NCBI GenBank assembly: GCA_946887105.1
Contig: CAMPKJ010000052.1
Location: 1-24,127 of the forward strand
DNA from: an uncultured Acidobacteriota bacterium
GTDB lineage: Bacteria > Acidobacteriota > Thermoanaerobaculia > Gp7-AA8
Direction: 5' to 3'
DNA length: 24,127 bases
Within the stretch, counting starts at the first letter, position 1; each line of letters begins with the position of its first letter. A program made the translations under genes and the position numbers. The notes beneath the pieces are model-generated. The model did no database searches, was not told the origin of the DNA, and saw nothing but the letters and a program-made list of their open reading frames with translations. Of this stretch, positions 7,506-14,059 are shown piece after piece.

Positions 7506-8419
7506 TTCTTCCTCGCGAACGGCGTGCAGTACGGATCGTCGGCCGGACATTCGGCCAGCTCGAACTGGATGGTCACGTGCGCGATGTGGTACTCGCGCGC
7601 CAGCATGGCCGTGATCTCCTCGAGCAGTTTCGCCGTGTTCTTCACCGGCACGTCCCCGACCATGATGTGACAGGAGAGCGCGGGGCTGGATGGACCGAGC
7701 GCCCAGATGTGCAGATGGTGCACGCCGAGGATGCCGTCCACTTCGCCGAGGGACCGGGTCACGGCGGCGGGATCGATGCCGGCGGGCGTGCCTTCGAGCA
7801 GGAGATTCATCGACTCGCGCAGCACGCCGTAGCTGCTCCAGAGGATCAGCAGTGCGATGAACATCGTCACCAGCGCGTCCCAGATCGTGTTGCCGGTGAT
7901 GCGGATCAGAATCGCGGCGACGATGATGCCGGCGGACGACACCGCGTCGCCGATCATGTGCACGAACGCGCCGCGCACGTTCACGTCCTGGCGGCTCTCG
8001 TGATGGATCGACATGGCTGTCGAGGCGTTCACGATCAGCGCGATCGCGGCCATGATCAGCATGGCCGTGGTGTGCACTTCATGCGGATGCTGGAGGCGCT
8101 CCCACGATTCGCGGAAGAGGAACAGCGTGAACGCCACCAGCAGCCCGGCGTTCACGAACGCGGCGAGAATCCCCGCGCGCTGATAGCCGAACGTCTTCTC
8201 GTGCGTCGGCGTCTTGCGCTCCAGCCGCACCGCGATCAGGGCGATGGCCAGCGCGGCGACGTCGGTGAGGTTGTGCAGCGCGTCGCCGATGAGCGCGAGC
8301 GAGCCGGCGTAGACGCCGATGGCGATCTCGGCGACCACCACCAGCACGTTCGCAGCGGTGGCAATGGTCAGCTTGCGCGAGACGGAGGCGTGATGGTGAT
8401 GCGCGTGCGAATGAGCCAT
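7502..8419 (-). CDS. Cation diffusion facilitator (CDF) metal exporter
   Basis: This 305-aa protein is a CzcD/ZitB-type CDF transporter that exchanges Zn2+ or a similar divalent ion for protons across the inner membrane. It starts with a His-rich stretch (HSHAHHHH). It has six membrane helices with the metal-site pairs H49-x3-D53 in helix 2 (DALHNLTD) and H154-x3-D158 in helix 5 (HMIGD), and a cytoplasmic C-terminal domain with HHLHIWALG. The H/D pair in helix 2 fits zinc-type members, but selectivity is not certain. The ATG at 8419 lacks a Shine-Dalgarno sequence, and CATACT lies 10 nt upstream. The palindromic doublet at 8453-8552 separates it from purE, so it may have its own transcript. 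Confidence 0.95.
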   Translation of the reverse strand: MAHSHAHHHHASVSRKLTIATAANVLVVVAEIAIGVYAGSLALIGDALHNLTDVAALAIALIAVRLERKTPTHEKTFGYQRAGILAAFVNAGLLVAFTLFLFRESWERLQHPHEVHTTAMLIMAAIALIVNASTAMSIHHESRQDVNVRGAFVHMIGDAVSSAGIIVAAILIRITGNTIWDALVTMFIALLILWSSYGVLRESMNLLLEGTPAGIDPAAVTRSLGEVDGILGVHHLHIWALGPSSPALSCHIMVGDVPVKNTAKLLEEITAMLAREYHIAHVTIQFELAECPADDPYCTPFARKK

Positions 8420-8429
8420 CGCAGCGGTA

Positions 8430-8435
8430 AGTATG
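8430..8435 (-). promoter_or_regulatory. -10-like hexamer CATACT before the CDF gene
   Basis: CATACT on the minus strand ends 10 nt before the ATG at 8419, and no Shine-Dalgarno sequence lies between them. The spacing matches that of six other genes in this window. Confidence 0.4.
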
Positions 8436-8452
8436 CGGTCTTTCCCAGGTCC

Positions 8453-8552
8453 CCCTCTCCCCGCTGGGCGGGGAGAGGGCTGGGGTGAGGAGCGAAGCGC
8501 GCGCCACCTCTGCCCCTCACCCTGACCCTCTCCCCGCGCAGCGGGGAGAGGG
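8453..8552. repeat. Palindromic doublet of two GC-rich hairpins in the purE-CDF gap
   Basis: Two hairpins with the same perfect 12-bp stem occur here: CCCTCTCCCCGC at 8453-8464 pairs with 8468-8479 around a TGG loop, and 8526-8537 pairs with 8541-8552 around GCA. Between them GGGTGAGG (8483-8490) is complementary to CCTCACCC (8515-8522), so the whole 100-bp unit is a nested inverted repeat. Such doublets resemble REP/BIME-type dispersed repeats. It starts 3 bases past the purE stop and may insulate purDE from the metal exporter or stabilise the purE 3' end. No T-run follows, so it is not a standard terminator. Confidence 0.8.
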
Positions 8553-8555
8553 GGC

Positions 8556-9056
8556 TTAGTGGCGCGTCGACTTCTCGACCTTCTTCGACTTCGCCGCCAC
8601 CGCGTCCGCCATCCCGCGCCGCTGCTCTTTCAGCTTCGCCGCAAGCGCGTCGTCGCTCGCGGCGATGATCTGCGCGGCGAGAATGCCCGCGTTGCGCGCG
8701 CCGCCGATGGCCACGCTTGCGACCGGGATTCCGGGAGGCATCTGCACGATGGCGTAGAGCGCGTCGAGGCCCTGCAACGCGCCGCTGGCGAGCGGGACGC
8801 CGATCACCGGACGCGTCGTGAACGATGCCACCACGCCCGGGAGGTGCGCGGCCATGCCCGCGCCGGCGATGAACACGGCGCAGCCGTTCGCTTCGGCGTT
8901 GGTGATGATCTGTTTCGCGCGCTCGGGGCTGCGATGGGCCGAGGCGACGGTGAACTCGTACGGAATGCCGGCCTCATCGAGCGCGGCGGCGGCTTGCGAC
9001 ATCACCTCCGCGTCGGAGTCGCTGCCCATGATGATCAGAACCCACGGCTTGCTCAC
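8556..9056 (-). CDS. purE: N5-carboxyaminoimidazole ribonucleotide mutase PurE (class I)
   Basis: PurE converts N5-CAIR to CAIR in de novo purine synthesis. The 166-aa product carries the class I motifs: MGSDSD at residues 10-15, SAHRSP with catalytic His41, and the phosphate-binding and active-site loops AGAGMAAHLPGVVAS and PVIGVPL. The lysine-rich tail (about 20 residues) is longer than the core fold needs. The start overlaps the purD stop by 4 bases, so purD and purE form a coupled pair. I see no purK (N5-CAIR synthase) in this window; a class I enzyme normally needs one elsewhere in the genome. Confidence 0.96.
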   Translation of the reverse strand: MSKPWVLIIMGSDSDAEVMSQAAAALDEAGIPYEFTVASAHRSPERAKQIITNAEANGCAVFIAGAGMAAHLPGVVASFTTRPVIGVPLASGALQGLDALYAIVQMPPGIPVASVAIGGARNAGILAAQIIAASDDALAAKLKEQRRGMADAVAAKSKKVEKSTRH

Positions 9057-10342
9057 TCTGCTGTTACCGCCTTGCGGATTTCGAGCGCGCGATAGCCGAT
9101 GTCGCGGCGGTAGCGCGCACCTTCGAACCGCACTTTCGGCGCGGCTTCGTACGCCTTCGCCAGCGCCTCGGACAGCGTCGCCGCACGCGCGCAGACGCTC
9201 ACCACGCGGCCGGCCTGGTTGACGAGCTTTCCGCCGCGCTTCACGACGCCGGCGTGAAAGATCACCACCGACTCGTCGTCGACCGCGTCGATCTCCACTT
9301 CCTGCCCTTTCGCGAAGTCGTCCGGATAGCCGTCGACCGCGATCACGACACAGGCCGCGGCCTCCTTGCGGAAGTTCAGCGTCTTGTAGTCGCCGAGGTT
9401 TCCGCGCGCGGCTTTCAGGCAGACGTCGGCGAGATCGTCATCCATCCGCAGCATCTGCACCTGCGTCTCGGGATCGCCGAAGCGGCAGTTGTACTCGAGC
9501 ACTTTCGGCCCGTTCGGCGTCAGCATCAGTCCCGCGTACAGCACTCCGGTGTACGGACGCCCCTCGGAGGCCATGCCCTGGACCGTCGGCAGGACGATCG
9601 ACTTCATGATCTCGCCCGCGGTCTCGGCGTTCAGCACGACGGCCGGCGAGTGCGCGCCCATGCCGCCGGTGTTCGGGCCGGTCTCGCCGTCGAACGCCTT
9701 CTTGTAGTCCTTCGCGGGCGCGAGCGGGAGGGACTTCTTCCCGTCCGTGATCACCATGAACGAGACTTCTTCGCCGGTCAGGAACTCCTCGACCAGAATG
9801 CGCGCCGCGGCGGTGCCGAACTTCTTTTCCTCGAACACCATGCGCAGGTACTCGTCCGCGTCATTTTTCGACTCGACGATCACCACGCCCTTGCCGGCCG
9901 CGAGTCCGTCGATCTTCAGCACGGCCGGGTAGCCGATCCTCTTCAGCGCCGCCTTCGCTTCATCGATGGAGTTGCAGGTCTCGGCCTCCGCGGTGGGGAT
10001 GCCGTACTTGCGCATGAACTCCTTCGAGAAGACCTTGGAGCCTTCGAGCTCGGCGGCCAGGCGGGTGGGGCCGAAGATGTTCAGGCCGCGTTTCTGGAAC
10101 TCGTCGACGATGCCGAGGGTCAGGGGAAGCTCGGGGCCGACGATGGTCAGGTCCATCTTGAGCTTTTCCGCGAAGTCGGCGAGCTCGACGATGTCCGCCA
10201 CGCCGATCGGGACGCAGTCGGCCGCGGAGGCGATTCCGGCGTTGCCCGGCGCCGCGTAAACCTCACGTACGAGAGGCGATTGCTTCAATTTCCAGCAGAG
10301 CGCATGCTCGCGCGCACCCTGACCGACCACGAGGACTCGCAT
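9053..10342 (-). CDS. purD: Phosphoribosylamine-glycine ligase PurD (GAR synthetase)
   Basis: PurD is the ATP-grasp enzyme that joins phosphoribosylamine and glycine in purine synthesis. At 429 aa it has the usual length. It opens with MRVLVVGQGAREHALCWKL and PGNAGI, carries the ATP-grasp core (YPAVLKIDGLAAGKGVVIV, ILVEEFLTGEEVSFMV, TGPNTGGMGAHSP, EYNCRFGDPETQ) and ends with the small C-terminal domain. I placed the start at the ATG at 10342, where family homology begins; the frame stays open far upstream but there it reads through the TTCCTCGG repeat. TACAAT lies 9 nt before the ATG without a Shine-Dalgarno sequence. It overlaps purE by 4 bases. Confidence 0.97.
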   Translation of the reverse strand: MRVLVVGQGAREHALCWKLKQSPLVREVYAAPGNAGIASAADCVPIGVADIVELADFAEKLKMDLTIVGPELPLTLGIVDEFQKRGLNIFGPTRLAAELEGSKVFSKEFMRKYGIPTAEAETCNSIDEAKAALKRIGYPAVLKIDGLAAGKGVVIVESKNDADEYLRMVFEEKKFGTAAARILVEEFLTGEEVSFMVITDGKKSLPLAPAKDYKKAFDGETGPNTGGMGAHSPAVVLNAETAGEIMKSIVLPTVQGMASEGRPYTGVLYAGLMLTPNGPKVLEYNCRFGDPETQVQMLRMDDDLADVCLKAARGNLGDYKTLNFRKEAAACVVIAVDGYPDDFAKGQEVEIDAVDDESVVIFHAGVVKRGGKLVNQAGRVVSVCARAATLSEALAKAYEAAPKVRFEGARYRRDIGYRALEIRKAVTAE

Positions 10343-10351
10343 GTTCCAGGG

Positions 10352-10357
10352 ATTGTA
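10352..10357 (-). promoter_or_regulatory. -10-like hexamer TACAAT before purD
   Basis: TACAAT ends 9 nt before the purD ATG, and no Shine-Dalgarno sequence separates them. The region where the -35 element should lie falls inside the TTCCTCGG/CCGAGGAA repeat, and no TTGACA-like hexamer is visible there. Confidence 0.5.
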
Positions 10358-10367
10358 GCAGTGGCGG

Positions 10368-10449
10368 TTCCTCGGTTCCTCGGAGTTCCTCGGTTCCTCG
10401 GCGAGACCCGCCACCCGAGGAACTCCGAGGAACCCGAGGAACTCCGAGG
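10368..10449. repeat. TTCCTCGG palindromic element, copy 1 (purD/ECF gap)
   Basis: Four TTCCTCGG units (10368, 10376, 10386 and 10394) are followed by a 13-nt loop (CGAGACCCGCCAC) and four inverted units (CCGAGGAA at 10415, 10425 and 10434; CCGAGG at 10444). Units abut or are 1-2 nt apart. The arms can fold into a long cruciform or RNA hairpin. Two more copies lie at 14369 and 20612; the loop of this copy is the reverse complement of the loop in pyrF. It lies directly upstream of purD. Confidence 0.9.
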
Positions 10450-10513
10450 TGCTCCGCCGGGAAGGCGCCAACCGGCCTAGACGTTCCGCCAACGAGCCCC
10501 GTAGTACAGGGCA

Positions 10514-11128
10514 ATGTCCGCGGAACTCCTGATGATGCCGACGATTTCCAGCGTCGAGCCCGACGACCGGCAGCTCGTACAGACCATTCGCGCCGGCGAC
10601 ACCGACGCGTTCGAGACGCTCGTGCGCCGCAAGACCACCAAGGTCTACGCGCTCTGCTACCGCGTCATCGGCAACGCGGAAGACGCGAAGGACATCTCCC
10701 AGCTGGTCTTCCTCAAGCTTTGGGAGAACCTCGAGAAGTACGACCCGCAGTACGCGTTCGACACCTGGCTGTACCGCATGGTGACGAACGTGGCCATCGA
10801 CTTCATGCGCAACAAGCAGTCGCGCGACAACGCCGTGAACTCGAACCTGCGGCTGGTCAAGACCGCCGCGGACGCCGAGCAGACGGTGCTCGTGCAGCGC
10901 AAGGAAGTCGAGAACGTCTTCAACGAGATCTCCAATGTGCTCTCGCCGAAGCAGAAGACCATCTTCATCATGAATCAGATGGAGGACCTGCCGTCCGCCG
11001 AGATCGCGAAGATCCTTGGCTGCCGCGAGTCGACGGTCCGCAACCATCTGTTCAACGCCCGCAAATTGATGCAGCAGCAGCTGCAGAGGCGCTATCCCGA
11101 ATACGCGCAGCTCTGGAGGGAACGATGA
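10514..11128 (+). CDS. ECF RNA polymerase sigma factor
   Basis: This 204-aa protein has a sigma2 domain (LVQTIRAGDTDAFETLVRR, then GNAEDAKDISQLVFLKLWENL and FDTWLYRMVTNVAIDFMRN). It also has a sigma4 domain (LSPKQKTIFIMNQMEDLPSAEIAKILGCRESTVRNHLFNARKLM) whose helix-turn-helix reads the -35 element. The ATG at 10514 is the first of several; the in-frame ATGs at codons 7 and 8 are alternatives. The next gene starts at an ATGA overlap and encodes a zinc-finger anti-sigma factor, so this is a classic ECF/anti-sigma pair. No clear -10 fits the upstream sequence, which is consistent with an autoregulated or alternative promoter. Confidence 0.93.
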   Translation: MSAELLMMPTISSVEPDDRQLVQTIRAGDTDAFETLVRRKTTKVYALCYRVIGNAEDAKDISQLVFLKLWENLEKYDPQYAFDTWLYRMVTNVAIDFMRNKQSRDNAVNSNLRLVKTAADAEQTVLVQRKEVENVFNEISNVLSPKQKTIFIMNQMEDLPSAEIAKILGCRESTVRNHLFNARKLMQQQLQRRYPEYAQLWRER

Positions 11129-11649
11129 TCTCGTGTGACGCTTTCCGTACGCGTTTCGAGGCCGATCCTGAAAGCGCGCCCGTGCTCGAGCACCTCCGCG
11201 CCTGCGACCGCTGCCTCGACTTCGCCGTCCGGATCGACCCGGATGCGATGTTCCGTGCACTTGGCGGTGGCGAGATGATCCCGCCGGGCGGCGTCGATGC
11301 GTTCGTCGACGACGTGATGCAGCAGGTGCGCGTGCGCGCCGCGGAGAGCACCGTCGCGGCGAACCACAAGGTCGTGAGCTGGCCGCGCCGGCTCGCCGTG
11401 GCCGCGACCGTGGCCGCGGGAATCACGGGCGCGATGCTCTACAACCAGGCTGCGAACACTCCGGCCGCGACGCCGGTCACGGTCGCGCGCAGCATCGCGC
11501 CGGTCACGCCGCAAAAACTTGCGACGAAACCGGTCGTCGAAACGTATGAATCCCAGAGTGCCACGATCGTCGAGATGCCGAGCGAGGGAGCGGCCGACGA
11601 AGTGAAGATCGTGATGATCTTCGACGAAAACCTCCCGGCGGACTTATGA
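11125..11649 (+). CDS. Zinc-finger (ZAS-type) membrane anti-sigma factor
   Basis: The 174-aa protein starts with a ZAS-like motif: C4, then H23-x3-C27-x2-C30 (EHLRACDRC). This domain binds ECF sigma factors in the cytoplasm and can respond to redox or zinc. One membrane segment follows near residues 90-112 (RRLAVAATVAAGITGAMLY). The periplasmic part of about 60 residues is rich in Ala, Thr, Pro and Val and has no recognised fold. The start has a strong GGAGGG Shine-Dalgarno sequence and overlaps the sigma gene by 4 bases; the 3' end overlaps the next gene by 4. C4 takes the place of the first histidine found in many ZAS proteins. Confidence 0.85.
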   Translation: MISCDAFRTRFEADPESAPVLEHLRACDRCLDFAVRIDPDAMFRALGGGEMIPPGGVDAFVDDVMQQVRVRAAESTVAANHKVVSWPRRLAVAATVAAGITGAMLYNQAANTPAATPVTVARSIAPVTPQKLATKPVVETYESQSATIVEMPSEGAADEVKIVMIFDENLPADL

Positions 11650-12314
11650 AGCGAATCACGATATTGATGACGATCGTCCTGCTGTTCGCCGCGCCCGCAT
11701 TCGCGGATGCGGCGGACGTGGGTAAGACCCTGACCGCGAAGACGTTCACGTTCAAGCACAAGCAGGCCGACAAGGCCGCGAACGTGATCAAGAACATCCT
11801 GAGCGTGGACGGCTCGATGTCCATCCAGCCGGCGGCGAACTCGCTGGTGGTCACCGACCTTCCGGAAAATCTGAAGAAGATCACCGCGGCGCTGGCGGCG
11901 TTCGACGCGCCCGCGAAAGCGTTGCAGCTCGAGATCGGGCTCGTTTCGGCGAGCCGCGCTCCGGAGAACCGCATCGATCCGGAGATCCCCGAAGACGTTT
12001 CGTCGAAGCTGGCCGTTCTCCGCTACAACGTCCTGGAAAGCCTCGGCGAGGCCAGCGCGAGCGGCAAGGAAGGCGAGCCGAGCGTGGTCACGATCGAGGG
12101 CTACCGCGCCGATTTCCGCTTCGGCGAATACGATCCGGCGTCGGACTCGGTGCAGATCGTCGATTTCAAACTGCTGCGCGCGGAAGGCGATCAGCTCGCG
12201 CCGATGCTCAAGACGACGCTCAATCTCAAACTAGGCCAGACGGTGGTCATCGGCGCGACGCGGGATGCGAAAAGCCAGCGCGCACTGATGATCGTAGTAA
12301 CAGCACAGCGATAA
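11646..12314 (+). CDS. Exported protein with a secretin N-domain-like region
   Basis: This 222-aa protein has a signal peptide (MKRITILMTIVLLFAAPAFA). A region at about 32-90 then looks like the short secretin N-domain: TFTFKHKQADKAANVIKNIL, SMSIQPAANSLVVTDLPEN and ITAALAAFDAPAKALQLE follow the usual order in type II/III secretins and PilQ. The beta-barrel pore domain is absent, so it is not a full secretin. The C-terminal half ends with KTTLNLKLGQTVVIGATR, which resembles the strand-rich end of the secretin core (compare the family GETVVIGG). It is third in the sigma/anti-sigma operon, overlapping by 4 bases. A role in envelope assembly or signalling is inferred. Confidence 0.7.
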   Translation: MKRITILMTIVLLFAAPAFADAADVGKTLTAKTFTFKHKQADKAANVIKNILSVDGSMSIQPAANSLVVTDLPENLKKITAALAAFDAPAKALQLEIGLVSASRAPENRIDPEIPEDVSSKLAVLRYNVLESLGEASASGKEGEPSVVTIEGYRADFRFGEYDPASDSVQIVDFKLLRAEGDQLAPMLKTTLNLKLGQTVVIGATRDAKSQRALMIVVTAQR

Positions 12315-12352
12315 CTCCAAGCCGGCGCGTGGCCGGCCTCCTACATGCCGCA

Positions 12353-12398
12353 GGGCGCGGCACACGACGCTCACCCGTGTGCCGCGCCCGATCTTTTT
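12353..12398 (+). terminator. Strong intrinsic terminator closing the ECF operon
   Basis: A perfect 14-bp stem (GGGCGCGGCACACG at 12353-12366 with 12376-12389), a 9-nt loop and a T-run at 12394-12398 form a rho-independent terminator on the plus strand, 38 bases past the stop of the operon's last gene. The right arm and T-run lie inside the last codons of polX, read from the other strand. Confidence 0.85.
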
Positions 12399-14035
12399 CT
12401 GGCGGCGAGAAACTCCGCCACTTCATCCGCATCGCGCGTATTGAAGATCTGCTTCGGCCCCAGCCCCGCCTTGCGCGCCACCCACGTCCCGGTGATCACG
12501 GCGTTGTATTCGCCGATCGAGTGCGCGTCGGGATTGATGCTGAACAGCACGCCGCGGTCGAGCGCGCGCCGGATGTAGCGCCAGTCGAGATCGAGACGCT
12601 GCGGGTTCCCGTTGATCTCGATCATCACGCCGCGCGCTCCCGCCTTCTCGAAGATGCGGTCGTAGTCGACGCTGTAGCCTTCGCGTGAGAGCAGCCGACG
12701 GCCGGTGAGATGGCCGATGAACGTGACGTAAGGATCGTCCATCGCCTTCAGGATGCGGTCCGTCATCTCATCCTTCGGCATGGTGAAGCTCGAATGGATC
12801 GAGGCGATCACGAAGTCGAGCTTCGACAGCACCTTCGCGCCGTAATCGATCGTGCCGTTCTGCAGGATGTCCGCCTCGGTGCCGCGGAACACGCGCATGG
12901 GCGCGACGTTCTTCTCCTCGCGCGCGATCTCGGCATGCTGCTGTTTCAGCCGCTCCTCGGAGAGTCCGCCGGCGTAATACGCGGTCGGCGAGTGATCGGA
13001 GATGCCGACGTACTCCCAGCCGCGCGCCTGTGCGGCGGCGAGCATTTCGGCGACGCTGTTGCGGCCGTCCGAGAACGTCGTGTGGACGTGAAACGTGCCG
13101 CGCAGGTGCGACACCTCGACGAGTTTCGGCCGCTTCTTCACCGTCAGGTCTTCGGCGGTCTCGCGGCGTTCCGGCTCGACGTACGGCACGCCCGCTTTCT
13201 CGAAGAGATCCTGTTCGGTCTTCGCTTTCGCAATCGCGCCGAACGCTCCGACGAATTCCGCGCTGCCGGTGGTGCGCAGCAGCGTCGATCCGAATTCGGC
13301 CGGCGAGGCGAGGTGGAAGTAGACGTCCATCTCGCGGCGTGCGGTGCCTTTGAACGTCTGCTCGTCGACCTCCTCGAGATCGGCGACGAGCTCGCGCAGA
13401 TGCTTTGCCACCGCGGCCGGCTTCTTCGTCGCCACGACGATGTTCACGTTGTGAATGACTTCCAGCCGCCGGCGTACGCTGCCGGAGACTTCGGCGTTTT
13501 CGACTTCATCGTAATCGGCGAGCTTCTCGCGCAGCAGCTCGCCGACTTCGATGCCGACCGGGAGCAGGAAGCTCGACTCGCGCAAGCGCGCGAAGCTCAC
13601 CCCTTTGAGAATGTGCTCGGCAGTCTTCGCGCCGAATCCTTTGAGTTTGGCGATGCGGCCGTCGCGCGCCGCCGCTTCGAGCTCGTCGATGGATGCGATG
13701 CCGAGGTCGGTGTAGAGCTGGCCGATCTTCTTGAGGCCGAGTTTCGGAACGCGCAACAGTTCGAAGATGCCCGGCGGATACTGCGCGCGCAGCTCCTCGA
13801 GATACTCGGACGTGCCAGTGCGCGCGAGCTCCTCGATCACCTTGCCGGTGGCCTTGCCGACGCCCGAGACGTCGTAGATCGCGCCCGATTCGACGAGCGG
13901 GTCGAGGTCGCCTTCGAGATTCTCGACCGCGCGCGCGGCTTTCTCGAATGCCTTTGCTTTGAACGGATTCGGATCGCTGAGCTGGATGTAACGCGAGATC
14001 TCGTCGAGGGTGCGGGAGATGGTGAACTTGTCCAT
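12371..14035 (-). CDS. polX: PolX-family protein with degenerate polymerase site and intact PHP domain
   Basis: The 554-aa protein has the bacterial PolX layout. Helix-hairpin-helix regions come first (residues 52-70, 95-110 and 130-145). The nucleotidyltransferase palm carries GSVRRR at 185-190, and a C-terminal PHP domain spans about 311-548. The PHP metal ligands are all visible: H316, H318, D323, D347-H348, E387, H414, H442, D503 and H505. The polymerase DxD pair after GSVRRRLEVI is replaced by Asn (N196 and N198); only the third Asp (D237) remains. Polymerase activity is therefore doubtful, while PHP nuclease activity is plausible. I chose the ATG at 14035, which matches the family N-terminus; GATAAT lies 10 nt before it. 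In-frame ATGs at 14047 and 14053 and a TTG at 14065 are alternatives. Confidence 0.9.
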   Translation of the reverse strand: MDKFTISRTLDEISRYIQLSDPNPFKAKAFEKAARAVENLEGDLDPLVESGAIYDVSGVGKATGKVIEELARTGTSEYLEELRAQYPPGIFELLRVPKLGLKKIGQLYTDLGIASIDELEAAARDGRIAKLKGFGAKTAEHILKGVSFARLRESSFLLPVGIEVGELLREKLADYDEVENAEVSGSVRRRLEVIHNVNIVVATKKPAAVAKHLRELVADLEEVDEQTFKGTARREMDVYFHLASPAEFGSTLLRTTGSAEFVGAFGAIAKAKTEQDLFEKAGVPYVEPERRETAEDLTVKKRPKLVEVSHLRGTFHVHTTFSDGRNSVAEMLAAAQARGWEYVGISDHSPTAYYAGGLSEERLKQQHAEIAREEKNVAPMRVFRGTEADILQNGTIDYGAKVLSKLDFVIASIHSSFTMPKDEMTDRILKAMDDPYVTFIGHLTGRRLLSREGYSVDYDRIFEKAGARGVMIEINGNPQRLDLDWRYIRRALDRGVLFSINPDAHSIGEYNAVITGTWVARKAGLGPKQIFNTRDADEVAEFLAARKRSGAAHG

Positions 14036-14044
14036 GCGCGCGTT

Positions 14045-14051
14045 CATTATC
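14045..14051. promoter_or_regulatory. Overlapping divergent -10 elements for pyrF and polX
   Basis: The plus strand reads CATTAT at 14045-14050, 9 nt before the pyrF ATG. The minus strand reads GATAAT at 14051-14046, 10 nt before the polX ATG. The two hexamers use the same A/T core from opposite strands, so one site may fire in both directions. Confidence 0.45.
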
Positions 14052-14059
14052 ATGCGCCG

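Noticed and set aside
10368..10449. CRISPR-like array
   Set aside because: Units are 8 bp with 0-2 nt between them and invert in the middle; there are no unique spacers and no cas genes.
10343..11260. Upstream extension of purD and purM frames containing SEFLGVPR/EEPRNSEEP peptides
   Set aside because: The repeated peptides are translations of the TTCCTCGG element, and family homology of each enzyme starts after it.
12710..14059. Long plus-strand open frame continuous with pyrF (694 codons)
   Set aside because: It is antisense to polX and its translation is rich in Arg, Glu and Leu without motifs. The pyrF homology begins at the ATG at 14060.
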